Shown here one piece after another: positions 8,235-16,233 of a stretch of DNA of 64,000 nt. A program made the position numbers and the translations under genes. Location of the stretch: NCBI RefSeq assembly GCF_000372065.1, contig NZ_AQVB01000006.1, positions 1-64,000 of the forward strand. Direction: 5' to 3'. This stretch comes from Oligella urethralis DSM 7531 (GTDB lineage Bacteria; Pseudomonadota; Gammaproteobacteria; Burkholderiales; Burkholderiaceae_B). Every line of letters begins with the position of its first letter. The first letter of the stretch is position 1. The notes under the pieces were generated by a model. The model was not told the DNA's origin and searched no databases. It saw only the letters and a program-made list of their open reading frames with translations.

Positions 8235-8357
8235 AGTAAGTGGAGCCCTATCATATTACAAATGTGTGTTTTATCTTTAAAATTTATCAACCACGGCTTG
8301 CTTGTCGTATGATTATAAATCATTATTTGTAATAACCATGATTCAAGGGAAATAAGC

Positions 8358-9371
8358 ATGCAAGTTCTTGTCACCGGTGGTGCCGGATTTATTGGTTCAC
8401 ATACTGTTGTTGAGTTGCTTCAAACAGGCTATGAGGTTGTTATCATTGATAATTTTAGTAATAGCTCACCGTTAGTCTTGAAGCGCATCGAAGAGATCAC
8501 AGGAAAAAAACCATTAATGATTGAGGGCGACATACGTGATCGGCGGCTGCTGGATGGTGTTTTTAAACAACATCAGATCGATGCGGTTGTGCACTTTGCA
8601 GGTTTAAAAGCTGTCGGTGAAAGTGTTGAAAAGCCTCTTGAGTACTATGATAACAATGTCAGCGGTAGTGTGGTGCTTTTTGAAGCAATGCGTGATGCAG
8701 GCGTTAAGCGTTTAGTATTTAGTTCATCCGCTACGGTTTATGGTGATCCAGAAGAAATTCCGATTTCAGAGAACTGTCCGGTGGGTGTACCAACCAATCC
8801 TTATGGTATGTCTAAATTAATGGTAGAGCGAATATTACAGGATCTGGTCGTGGCAGAAACTGATTTTTCAGTAGCCTTATTGCGCTACTTTAATCCCATT
8901 GGTGCACATGAAAGTGGTTTAATCGGTGAAAATCCAAGCGGTATTCCAAATAATCTCTTGCCTTACGTGACGCAAGTCGCTATCGGTAAACTAGAAAAGT
9001 TATCTGTTTTTGGTTCAGACTATCCAACCGTTGATGGTACCGGTGTGCGTGATTATATTCATGTCGTTGATTTGGCCAAGGGCCATCTAGCTGCTTTGGA
9101 CTACTTGAAGCAGTCATCGGGTTGTCATGTTTGGAATCTTGGTACTGGACAGGGCTACTCTGTGTTGCAGATCATTAAAGCATTTGAAGAGGCTACTGGT
9201 GAGAAAGTGCCTTTCCAGTTGGTCGAAAGACGGGCTGGTGATATTGCTGAGTGTTGGTCTAATCCTGACAAGGCGCAGAAGGACTTGGGTTGGAAGGCAG
9301 ACTATGGATTGGAAGATATGATGCGTCATAGTTGGAACTGGCAGAAAGGGAATCCGGAAGGGTTTAAGTAG
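8358..9371 (+). CDS. galE: UDP-glucose 4-epimerase
   Basis: The enzyme interconverts UDP-glucose and UDP-galactose, supplying UDP-Gal for the glycan locus. The 337-residue length is standard. Visible features are the NAD-binding GGAGFIGSH at residues 7-15, the [11 protein letters not shown] segment, SSSATVYG with the catalytic Ser/Thr, the YGMSK motif (Tyr149 and Lys153), and RYFNPIGAH. The start is preceded by AAGGGAAATAAGC. It is divergent from the sugar-phosphate transferase gene and closes the glycan locus. Its base composition is closer to the housekeeping genes than the GT52/Wzy genes, so it may be native. Confidence 0.97.
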   Translation: MQVLVTGGAGFIGSHTVVELLQTGYEVVIIDNFSNSSPLVLKRIEEITGKKPLMIEGDIRDRRLLDGVFKQHQIDAVVHFAGLKAVGESVEKPLEYYDNNVSGSVVLFEAMRDAGVKRLVFSSSATVYGDPEEIPISENCPVGVPTNPYGMSKLMVERILQDLVVAETDFSVALLRYFNPIGAHESGLIGENPSGIPNNLLPYVTQVAIGKLEKLSVFGSDYPTVDGTGVRDYIHVVDLAKGHLAALDYLKQSSGCHVWNLGTGQGYSVLQIIKAFEEATGEKVPFQLVERRAGDIAECWSNPDKAQKDLGWKADYGLEDMMRHSWNWQKGNPEGFK

Positions 9372-9389
9372 GGTGGCGGGATTAGCTAT

Positions 9390-9405
9390 TTGCCAGTACT
9401 GGCAA
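9390..9405. repeat. Perfect 16-base palindrome TTGCCAGTACTGGCAA
   Basis: Exact two-fold symmetry lies 18 bases after the galE stop. There is no following T-run, so it is not an ordinary intrinsic terminator. It could be a protein-binding site or part of a decayed repeat. Confidence 0.5.
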
Positions 9406-9512
9406 CGCCGTAAGGATTAATCAAGAGCTTGAGCATTGCGGGACTACGAATACCTACTGAGGTAACCACCCCGCAACTTAAAGTGGCTAAATCCATAGCA
9501 TTTTACTAAAAG

Positions 9513-9545
9513 CAGTTCCTAGAAATGGGGGGCATACCCTACAAT
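9513..9545 (+). mobile_element. Relic of an IS3-type right terminal end
   Basis: The stretch contains CTAGAAATGGGGGG followed shortly by CTACAAT. This parallels CTAAAAATGGGGGG then ACTACAAT at the right end of the IS407-type element near 1755-1775. A few extra bases separate the two blocks here. It suggests that a related IS once ended downstream of galE and has since decayed. No transposase reading remains beside it. Confidence 0.45.
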
Positions 9546-9750
9546 TATAGACGGCCATTATTGTCTACTTGCCGTTAAAATTGTGCCAATGGGTGGTATT
9601 ATGTTCAGAAAGATTAAAGCTCAGAGATTACAAATAACGTGATTGTTTATGTTTTTTTAATCTTTGTTTTGCTAGGGGTAGCTATTATCAAAACGGGTTT
9701 TTATCCTAGTCATTTCTAGTTTATTTCCCCCGTATTATTGAGTTTATAAA

Positions 9751-11034
9751 ATGACAAATAGTTCTAAGCAACCTAACTTGACGCATGACCGCTTAGTAGT
9801 AAAGAATTTTGGTCCTATTAAAAGCTTAGATATTGAAATTAAGCCTTTAACCATTTTTATTGGGGAGTCGGGTTCCGGTAAAAGTGCGATTTTAAAATTA
9901 ATGTCATTGCTTCGGTGGGTGCATAAACAAAATAACTTGAGAAGTTTTTTTGTTAAGTCCAAATTAGCCACTAAGAGTGACTATAGTCGTTTGGTTTCTT
10001 CTACTTTATTAAAAATGTCTGGTCTTGAGGAGTTTGTTACTGCACAGACAGAAATTGAGTTTACTGTAGGTCATACACTTTATCAGAGTAAAGCTAAGCT
10101 CCCGACCGATGCGAAGTTATCTTCCCAAGATGGTTTATGCGCCGAGAAAATTGCGTTTATTAGTGAAAATCGAGGTGTTCTTCCGGATATTTATTCGAAT
10201 AAAATTCCTCGCGGCTTTAAGCTACCTTACTACTTAGGCGATACCTATGAGAATTTTTTAGAAGCTTTTGATAAGCTAGACGCTAAAGAGTTCTTAATAG
10301 AAAGTACTGACTTAAGTTTATTTAGAAAAACAGGTGTGGCGGCCCAATTTTTTGTTAAAAATAACAACGATAAAGAAAGTAGCGAAGGTTTTGAATTGAA
10401 GTTAGAAAACGCATCAAGCGGTACCAAAACAGCGTTATTTTCAGAAATTATTGTTGATCATTTGACGCAACGATTTGATTTTAAAACGGTGTTCGACGGA
10501 GCTTTTAAGGAGTTCTTTATGAGTAAGCTATTAGCTCAAGAGGATAATGCTTTTAGTAACAAAGACAATCTACCTAAGATTCGATTTGGTAAAAGACATT
10601 TATCAATTTTTATTGAAGAACCCGAGTTATCCTTATTTCCGGCTGCACAAAAACGACTTATTCAAAGATTAATTAAAAGTTGTTTTAATTCAGAGGCCTC
10701 TGAATTAAAAGAGACAAAATTAGCTTTTGCTACTCATAGTCCTTATATTTTGTCGGTCATTAATAATTTAGTCATGGCCGCTGATTTATCTAGAGACCAA
10801 CCTAATAAAAGCGAGCGTATTCGACAGATTATACCGGAAGAATACTGGTTACTCTCTGATAAGTTGGGTGTTTACAGTATTGAAAATGGCATTGCTCACT
10901 CAATCATGGATGAAGAAACTCGACTAATTAACGCAGATTATTTGGATTCGGTGTCTGAGAGTATTAATGATGATTTTTCAAAGTTGATCGATTTACGGTA
11001 TTTTGATGAGACTGATTTAGAGGTAGAAGATTGA
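9751..11034 (+). CDS. ABC/AAA-type ATPase of cassette A (putative defence ATPase)
   Basis: This 427-residue ATPase resembles the AAA_15/AAA_21 and OLD-type ATPases common in defence systems. It starts with LVVKNFGPIKSLDIEI, then Walker A GESGSGKS at residues 38-45, a signature-like segment SSGTKTALFSEI, Walker B IFIEEPELSLFP (EEPE), and a switch histidine in AFATHSPYILSVINN. An insertion of about 180 residues between Walker A and the signature could be a partner-binding or coiled region. No TOPRIM domain follows, unlike full OLD proteins. Its stop overlaps the TTG start of the next gene (TTGA), so the two are probably translated together. G+C is below that of the flanking housekeeping genes. 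I do not recognise a named family for it. Confidence 0.85.
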   Translation: MTNSSKQPNLTHDRLVVKNFGPIKSLDIEIKPLTIFIGESGSGKSAILKLMSLLRWVHKQNNLRSFFVKSKLATKSDYSRLVSSTLLKMSGLEEFVTAQTEIEFTVGHTLYQSKAKLPTDAKLSSQDGLCAEKIAFISENRGVLPDIYSNKIPRGFKLPYYLGDTYENFLEAFDKLDAKEFLIESTDLSLFRKTGVAAQFFVKNNNDKESSEGFELKLENASSGTKTALFSEIIVDHLTQRFDFKTVFDGAFKEFFMSKLLAQEDNAFSNKDNLPKIRFGKRHLSIFIEEPELSLFPAAQKRLIQRLIKSCFNSEASELKETKLAFATHSPYILSVINNLVMAADLSRDQPNKSERIRQIIPEEYWLLSDKLGVYSIENGIAHSIMDEETRLINADYLDSVSESINDDFSKLIDLRYFDETDLEVED

Positions 11035-11468
11035 CTATTAATTTGGCTCAATATGCAAAACCCTGCGATAGCATCGTTAGTTTAAGTGAACAAGGGAAAA
11101 CGTTTAAACTGTATAATGCTAGTGCTTTTGCTCAGGTGCAACTTGATGGTGAAGTGATTCCTGCCGGACAGGGTCCGAAGTGTTGTGATTACTACTTGTA
11201 TGATCATGATTTAACGGAGTTATTTGTCGAGCTAAAGGGAAGACAAATTGAAGACGGATTAAAGCAGCTTTTAAGCAGTATTCAGCTTTTTCAACAGAAT
11301 TTTCCTAATAAGTATGCTTTTATCGTTTCAAGTAAGGTGCCTCCGGCCTCATCAACTAAACGGCAGCAGGCAGTGTCGAAAATGGCAAGAAGCGGTGTTA
11401 AGTTGCATATCAAGAACTCCCCAGCTCATTATGAGTATTTAACGAACGGTACGATAAAGCGCAAATAA
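11031..11468 (+). CDS. Small PD-(D/E)XK nuclease-like partner of cassette A
   Basis: I do not recognise this 145-residue protein. A possible PD-(D/E)XK nuclease core is visible: Asp53 in CCDYYLYD, then Glu67 and Lys69 in FVELKGRQ, with Gln79 about ten residues later in the helix (GLKQLLSSIQLF). This order of D, ExK and Q is typical of such nucleases. It starts at TTG, overlapping the ATPase stop as TTGA, with GAGG about nine bases upstream of the start, so stoichiometric coupling to the ATPase is likely. By analogy to Septu or PARIS-type pairs it could be the toxic effector released or activated by the ATPase, but that role is inference. The C-terminus is basic (NGTIKRK). Confidence 0.65.
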   Translation: MTINLAQYAKPCDSIVSLSEQGKTFKLYNASAFAQVQLDGEVIPAGQGPKCCDYYLYDHDLTELFVELKGRQIEDGLKQLLSSIQLFQQNFPNKYAFIVSSKVPPASSTKRQQAVSKMARSGVKLHIKNSPAHYEYLTNGTIKRK

Positions 11469-11575
11469 TAATAAGCTTTACGTTTGGCGCTATGCAGCTT
11501 AACACCAAGGTGCAAAGAGCAATATAGCTATCGTTTAGCACGACATTAGTAGTTGAAGGCAATCGGAACGAGATT

Positions 11576-12874
11576 ATGAAGTTAAAGCTTAAAAACATTG
11601 GCATGCTCAAAAAAGCTGAGGTCACACTTAATCGGTTATGTGTTATCGCTGGTGAAAATGACAATGGTAAAAGCACTATTGGTAAGATAGTTTTTTGTAT
11701 AGTCAAAGCACTCAATAAGCACAAAGAAGAGTTAAACGCCTCCAAACAACACGAGGTTCAAGAGTTTTTCGAAGATTTCTATTTTACATTGCGTTCGCAT
11801 TTAAATGATGAAATCGATAAAAGTGCAAGATCTATTGTTTTCAAGCAGATGGATCTGTTATTGAGAGAAGATGTTAATGCTGAAACATCAATGCAGTTGT
11901 TTGATGATACGTGGCAAATACTTATGCAGCATAACGTTTTGAGTATGTCTGATCTATCTTTTATAGATGAATTTAAACAAAAATTAATAAGCATTGTTGA
12001 AGAGCCTGAAGATCAAAAGCGAGTTCTTGAAAGAGAGTTCACTAAAACCTTTGTTTCTGAGTTTGATTCACAAGTGCTTTTTAGAGGTGCAGATGAGGGT
12101 AGTATTCAGCTTTGGGATGATAGCCTCAAACTATTAGAATTGATTGTAGATAAGGGCAACAAAGTAAGTGTTTATGAGGATGCTAAACCTATTCTGATAC
12201 GAGATGCAACCTTCATAGAAACGCCGTTATTATTAAATTTTTATAGTTTACTTATTCGTAGTCAGACGCAACTTGATAAGAGAGGGGCGCGTCGACTTGG
12301 GGTGCCTTATACTACTTTACATACTAAAGATTTGTTCGATAAGCTGATAGAGCCACCTGCAGAGTTTCAAGATTTAGATCTTCTTGAGTTAATTGCTTCT
12401 GTCATAGATGGAGAGGTATCGTACTCTAGCACTGATGGCGACTTTGTTTATCAAAAAGAAGGTGAACGCATTTCAATTAAAAATACCGCCAGTGGTATAA
12501 AAGTTTTTGGTATGCTGCAGATATTAGTTGCTAATGATTTCATAGATATAAATACGCTTATTATCTTTGATGAGCCTGAAAATCATCTTCATCCAAATTG
12601 GCAACTGAAATTAGCTAAGATTTTGGTGGAATTAGCGAATAGTGGTGTTTTTGTTATCGTTTCTTCGCATAGCCCTTATCTGATTGAGGCTTTGGAGCGT
12701 TATTCTGAAGTTAAAGGCCTGAAAGATGAAACGTCTTTTTATCTTGCTAAAAACAATGAGGTTGAGAATAAGAGTCAACTGCCAGAGATTTTTGCTTTAT
12801 TATCAGAGCCTTTTGAGCAGTTGCGGGAGCTTGATAAGCAGGTGTTAAAAGATGGGGAATTAATATCGTCTTGA
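11576..12874 (+). CDS. ABC/AAA-type ATPase of cassette B (putative defence ATPase)
   Basis: This 432-residue AAA_21-like ATPase starts KLKLKNIGMLKKAEVTLN, has Walker A GENDNGKS at residues 26-33, a signature-like SGIKVFGMLQIL, Walker B LIIFDEPENHLHP (DEPE) and switch histidine VSSHSPYLIEAL. The region between Walker A and the signature (about residues 40-300) is helical-looking and rich in acidic residues. It differs clearly in sequence from the ATPase of cassette A, so the cassettes are not a recent tandem duplication. The gene follows cassette A after 107 bases and precedes the cassette B partner by 10 bases. A defence role is inferred from the ATPase type, partner and neighbourhood. Confidence 0.85.
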   Translation: MKLKLKNIGMLKKAEVTLNRLCVIAGENDNGKSTIGKIVFCIVKALNKHKEELNASKQHEVQEFFEDFYFTLRSHLNDEIDKSARSIVFKQMDLLLREDVNAETSMQLFDDTWQILMQHNVLSMSDLSFIDEFKQKLISIVEEPEDQKRVLEREFTKTFVSEFDSQVLFRGADEGSIQLWDDSLKLLELIVDKGNKVSVYEDAKPILIRDATFIETPLLLNFYSLLIRSQTQLDKRGARRLGVPYTTLHTKDLFDKLIEPPAEFQDLDLLELIASVIDGEVSYSSTDGDFVYQKEGERISIKNTASGIKVFGMLQILVANDFIDINTLIIFDEPENHLHPNWQLKLAKILVELANSGVFVIVSSHSPYLIEALERYSEVKGLKDETSFYLAKNNEVENKSQLPEIFALLSEPFEQLRELDKQVLKDGELISS

Positions 12875-12884
12875 TTTCTTTTTG

Positions 12885-13385
12885 ATGAGTGAGTTTGAGA
12901 ACTACCGTTCGACACTTAAGGAGACGAGTTTCGACCTCACTAATAATGAGTTTCTCTGTGAGGATGAGAGTGTCGACAATGTTTTTGACTTTGATGCTTA
13001 TGTTAAAGCAAAGTTTGGCAATGTAGACGCTTTACCGGCATCACCAGACGCAATCTGTTTAGGGGCCAAACATTTGTATTTTGTTGAGTTTAAAAATCAA
13101 GAATGGTCTCGAGTTAATAAGCCTCAAATAGTAAGAAAATTTCGTGATGGCACTCAATTCTTTAAAACATTATTATCAAAATTTTCCCCTCGAGATAATA
13201 AATTTTACTTCTGTGTAGTGTATAAAAAGGATACCTCAACCAGAGCATATCATCGTAACATCCAGGCTTCACAAGAGCGTTATAGTTTTGATGCCATCAA
13301 TGAGGAGTTAGGTGGTTTTTACGATGAAATTTTTGTTCACGATATAGACTTTTATAAGCAAAACTTTTCACAACTTGTTTGTTAG
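12885..13385 (+). CDS. PD-(D/E)XK nuclease-like partner of cassette B
   Basis: This 166-residue protein has a plausible PD-(D/E)XK active site: SPD at residues 53-55, followed by Glu68 and Lys70 in LYFVEFKNQ, and a downstream Gln81 in the following helix. The VEFK strand after a PD turn is the normal nuclease layout. I start at the ATG at 12885; a TTG codon lies directly before it. The gene begins 10 bases after the ATPase stop, so the pair should be co-transcribed. It resembles the cassette A partner in active-site layout but not in overall sequence. No helix-turn-helix or membrane segment is seen. Family membership is not recognised, and nuclease activity is inferred from motif spacing only. 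Confidence 0.68.
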   Translation: MSEFENYRSTLKETSFDLTNNEFLCEDESVDNVFDFDAYVKAKFGNVDALPASPDAICLGAKHLYFVEFKNQEWSRVNKPQIVRKFRDGTQFFKTLLSKFSPRDNKFYFCVVYKKDTSTRAYHRNIQASQERYSFDAINEELGGFYDEIFVHDIDFYKQNFSQLVC

Positions 13386-13534
13386 CTTAGGAGGTCGTGT
13401 GATGACCCAGCACCTACTGCTCACATTATGCCGCTTCAAGTATATCCTTGCGGGGGCACACATAACTGCCGTTAACAGTCAAGGCCTCACCTCACTTAAG
13501 GAGCTAGTTATTTTTAAAAAAATAGGGTATATTT

Positions 13535-13548
13535 AATTTAATTAAATT
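13535..13548. repeat. A+T palindrome AATTTAATTAAATT before cassette C
   Basis: A perfect 14-base palindrome ends 18 bases before the ATG of the cassette C ATPase, within a 181-base gap. It could be an operator, but palindromes arise easily in such A+T-rich DNA. Confidence 0.3.
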
Positions 13549-13566
13549 CCTAATTCTGGAAGTAAA

Positions 13567-14754
13567 ATGATTTTTTTGAGTTTAAGAGTTAAGAACTTTT
13601 TCTCTTTCCGCGATGTATTTTTGGATTTTGCAATTCAAAGGAAATTGTTGAAAAGCACGATTCCCGATGAATCGCTTGAAGGTTATAAGAACTTTCATTT
13701 CAGAAGAGTTTGTATAATCTCGGGGGTTAATGCCAGTGGTAAGACAGCACTGGGCCGATTAATGCTGGAGATACAATTATTTATACTCAAAGACAATACC
13801 TCATCAAATAAGCTTCGTGACTATCTATTCGACAAGTCTGAAGCTGGTGTTATTGAGGTTGAGTTTGTTATGCCTCAGAATAAAAGAGTTTGCTTGCACC
13901 GGCTAAAGCTTACTATTAATCAAGATCAGAGTGTGCCTGTAATTGAGTATGCCGAAATTCCGCTTAGGGCGACTGATACGGTCAATTCTGCAAGACTGCG
14001 ATTAAATAAAAATGAAGCGTCTAATATTTTTAGAGTTGAAACATCAAAAGATAAAGAATTAGATGCATTGTATGCCTTTCGTGAGCGAATTAAAGAAGCT
14101 CAGCAGGGCTCATGTGGATGGTTTTATTCATTTTCCTCTGTGACTTCCGATACTCGGAAAATTCCTATGTCCTCTGAATCTTTAAATAGAAAAATTTTAG
14201 AAGATATAGTGACTACATTTGATCCAACCATTATCAAAGTAACTGAGAACAAGGACGAATCAGATAAAACCCAAGCTTTCAGTTTAATATTTAAAAATCA
14301 TGACTCTGTCGTATTGGATATGGAAGGCGCTGTAACAAAGCCTGAGCGACTTTCTAAAGGTACCTATGAGGCGCTGAAAGTTGCTATTTTTCTAAATCGG
14401 ATTATTGATGATAGAAACTATTGTGAAGCGTTTCATGATAATGGTCCCATCGTCTATTATTTGGATGAGGCGATGGCTTATGTACACACTGAATTAGAAC
14501 AACTAACATTAAGCTTGTTAATTGCTCATTTGCCAAGGCATGCGCAGCTTTTTTATACAACGCATAACTATGATGTGTTAGATATGAATTTACCTGTTCA
14601 TTCTTATGTCTTTATGTCTAAAGATGAAGAGGGTACATCCATTGTTCAGCCAGAACAGATTATTAATAAAAATGACCGCAGTCTCCTGAATTACGTCAAG
14701 AATAATGTATTTAATACGCTTCCGGATATGTCCAAAATGGAGTTGCTTTTATGA
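13567..14754 (+). CDS. AAA_15-like ATPase of cassette C (putative defence ATPase)
   Basis: This 395-residue ATPase starts LSLRVKNFFSFRD, a typical AAA_15 opening, and carries Walker A GVNASGKT at residues 53-60, a signature-like LSKGTYEALKVA, Walker B IVYYLDEAMAYVH and a switch histidine in LFYTTHNYDVLDM. The Walker B reads LDEA rather than the more usual DEPE/DEIE, but the acidic pair is present. The stop overlaps the start of the TOPRIM-like gene (ATGA). This pairing resembles RloA/AbiLi of AbiL-type abortive infection and AriA of PARIS, where a separate ATPase senses phage proteins and controls a TOPRIM effector. Which of these it matches needs a profile search. It has its own 181-base upstream gap, so probably its own promoter. 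Confidence 0.85.
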   Translation: MIFLSLRVKNFFSFRDVFLDFAIQRKLLKSTIPDESLEGYKNFHFRRVCIISGVNASGKTALGRLMLEIQLFILKDNTSSNKLRDYLFDKSEAGVIEVEFVMPQNKRVCLHRLKLTINQDQSVPVIEYAEIPLRATDTVNSARLRLNKNEASNIFRVETSKDKELDALYAFRERIKEAQQGSCGWFYSFSSVTSDTRKIPMSSESLNRKILEDIVTTFDPTIIKVTENKDESDKTQAFSLIFKNHDSVVLDMEGAVTKPERLSKGTYEALKVAIFLNRIIDDRNYCEAFHDNGPIVYYLDEAMAYVHTELEQLTLSLLIAHLPRHAQLFYTTHNYDVLDMNLPVHSYVFMSKDEEGTSIVQPEQIINKNDRSLLNYVKNNVFNTLPDMSKMELLL

Positions 14755-15272
14755 GGGGAGGGCGTGCTGAATGTGTCATTTATTTTGTTGAGGGACAAAC
14801 CGAGAAAGCTTTATTGATGGCATTACAGGCAGAGAAAATCATACCTTCTGGAAAGATTCATATATTTAATTGTTGGGATGGAAAAGTAGAGAGCACCTTA
14901 AGGTTGATGCCAAAAAGTGGGCGTGTCATCTCATATATAGTTTTTGATACCGATGTCACCAGCAGAGTTGATGAGTTTGTAAATGCTGTGAAAAGAATCG
15001 CTGACTCTTCGAGCAAAGTGCATTTATTGCAGCAAACTCGTAATCTCGAAGAAGAGCTTATCCATGCTTGCCCAGGATTAAAATTACTAGCATTACATAA
15101 AGCCTTTAGGGCCCAGGGCGATGAGAGTTTCAAGAATAAGTTTATAAAAGATAAAAAGCGCTTAGTACGACTACAGGAACTTGGCTTTAATGTTAATCAA
15201 ATGTGGTCAAGAGGACTAATGCCCATCCTCAAAACTAGATTATCATTGCAAAAAATTATTATTGGTTTTTAA
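14751..15272 (+). CDS. TOPRIM-like small effector of cassette C
   Basis: This 173-residue protein has a TOPRIM-type signature: Glu14 in YFVEGQTEK (EGxTE) and an acidic DxD at Asp66-Asp68 in IVFDTDV, followed by an acidic NLEEEL segment near residues 98-103. These motifs are found in OLD nucleases, RloB and the PARIS effector AriB. In PARIS the TOPRIM protein cleaves tRNA, so a nucleic-acid-cleaving, growth-stopping role is plausible here but inferred. Translation is coupled to the ATPase by an ATGA overlap. At 173 residues it is short compared with the AriB and RloB proteins I recall, and the C-terminus (LSLQKIIIGF) ends abruptly, so a truncated variant is possible. Confidence 0.7.
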   Translation: MRGGRAECVIYFVEGQTEKALLMALQAEKIIPSGKIHIFNCWDGKVESTLRLMPKSGRVISYIVFDTDVTSRVDEFVNAVKRIADSSSKVHLLQQTRNLEEELIHACPGLKLLALHKAFRAQGDESFKNKFIKDKKRLVRLQELGFNVNQMWSRGLMPILKTRLSLQKIIIGF

Positions 15273-15376
15273 AGCGAGAGTAGATTTAATCGTACAGTCT
15301 TAAGTTTTAAACTCGCCCACACAACGCAGCTAAACCCCGCTTCCGTTGTTTTTAACTTGCAAAACACCATTTCTCG

Positions 15377-15406
15377 TTGATTTCAATCGCCAAGCCCTGT
15401 TAAAAT
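15377..15406 (+). promoter_or_regulatory. Putative sigma-70 promoter for scpB
   Basis: TTGATT (15377-15382) and TAAAAT (15401-15406) are separated by 18 bases, about 95 bases upstream of the scpB start. It also marks the point where base composition returns toward that of the core genes. Confidence 0.45.
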
Positions 15407-15501
15407 AGCCCACATCCGATGGCTTAGGCATTTTAACAATAACGATTCTAAGCACATGAGCGATACCTTAGGCTGAGTTTTGTCCCCCGTTATTTAAATT
15501 C

Positions 15502-16215
15502 ATGGATCTACCAGAGCTTGGGCGAGTCGTAGAGGCGGTTTTGTTATGCGCCGATGAGCCGATGAGTATTAATCAAATTACCAAGTTATTTGCCGAACAC
15601 GAGGAAGTTGATCGGGCGATGGTGTTGCAAGCCATTGAGCAACTGCAATTGGCTTGGGTGGATAGGGGCTTGGCATTGGTTGAGGTGGCTGAGGGGTGGC
15701 GTTTTCAGAGCCGACCGGCCATGCAAAAGTACTTCGAATTAATTAATCCGGAGCGACCGCCGCGATATTCTCGAGCTGTGATGGAGACATTAGCAATTAT
15801 CGCTTGGTGTTATCCCGTGACCCGGGGTGATATTGAAAGTATTCGTGGTGTTACCGTATCCTCGCAGATCATTAAAACCTTAGAGGATCGAGGGTGGATC
15901 GAGGTCGTAGGCTATCGAGATGGTCCAGGGCGCCCTTCATTGCTCGGCATTACTGAGCAGTTTTGGAGCGATTTGGGTTTGCAATCACGTGCTGATTTGC
16001 CACCGTTAGAGTCCTTTCATGACGCCTTAGTCGCAGATGATGAGTCATACGCTTCCTTGCAGCAGGAAATAGCCCTGGCCCTTGACGAAGCGGGGGAAGC
16101 GCCACAACTATCTAGTTCATCCTCGGACGATGAGGTGGCGATGACGGCAGACAGTGCCAATGAGATAGCGCCTGTCAATGAACAATTAGAAAATCGATCC
16201 GAAAGTGATCAATAG
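15502..16215 (+). CDS. scpB: Segregation and condensation protein B
   Basis: ScpB binds ScpA and the SMC ATPase to form the condensin-like complex that helps chromosome segregation. The two winged-helix domains are visible: an N-terminal one (LGRVVEAVLLCADEPMSINQI) and a second one containing YSRAVMETLAIIAWCYPVTRGDIESIRGV and the GRPSLLGIT segment. At 237 residues it is somewhat longer than typical because of an acidic, low-complexity C-terminal tail after about residue 170. The neighbour rluB, 18 bases downstream, is a common partner. scpA is not in the window. The gene directly follows the defence cassettes and may mark the edge of the acquired region. Confidence 0.95.
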   Translation: MDLPELGRVVEAVLLCADEPMSINQITKLFAEHEEVDRAMVLQAIEQLQLAWVDRGLALVEVAEGWRFQSRPAMQKYFELINPERPPRYSRAVMETLAIIAWCYPVTRGDIESIRGVTVSSQIIKTLEDRGWIEVVGYRDGPGRPSLLGITEQFWSDLGLQSRADLPPLESFHDALVADDESYASLQQEIALALDEAGEAPQLSSSSSDDEVAMTADSANEIAPVNEQLENRSESDQ

Positions 16216-16233
16216 GTAGGTTTATTTATAATA

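Larger units (their letters stand above)
9372..9750. other. 379-base intergenic region with IS-end relic and palindrome
   Basis: This region separates galE from the first ATPase gene. It contains a 16-base perfect palindrome (9390-9405), a possible long stem TGCGGG/CCCGCA (about 9436-9476), and a sequence resembling the right end of the IS407-type element (9513-9545). The last 200 bases are A+T-rich and presumably hold the promoter of the ATPase gene. I see no coding sequence. Confidence 0.5.
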
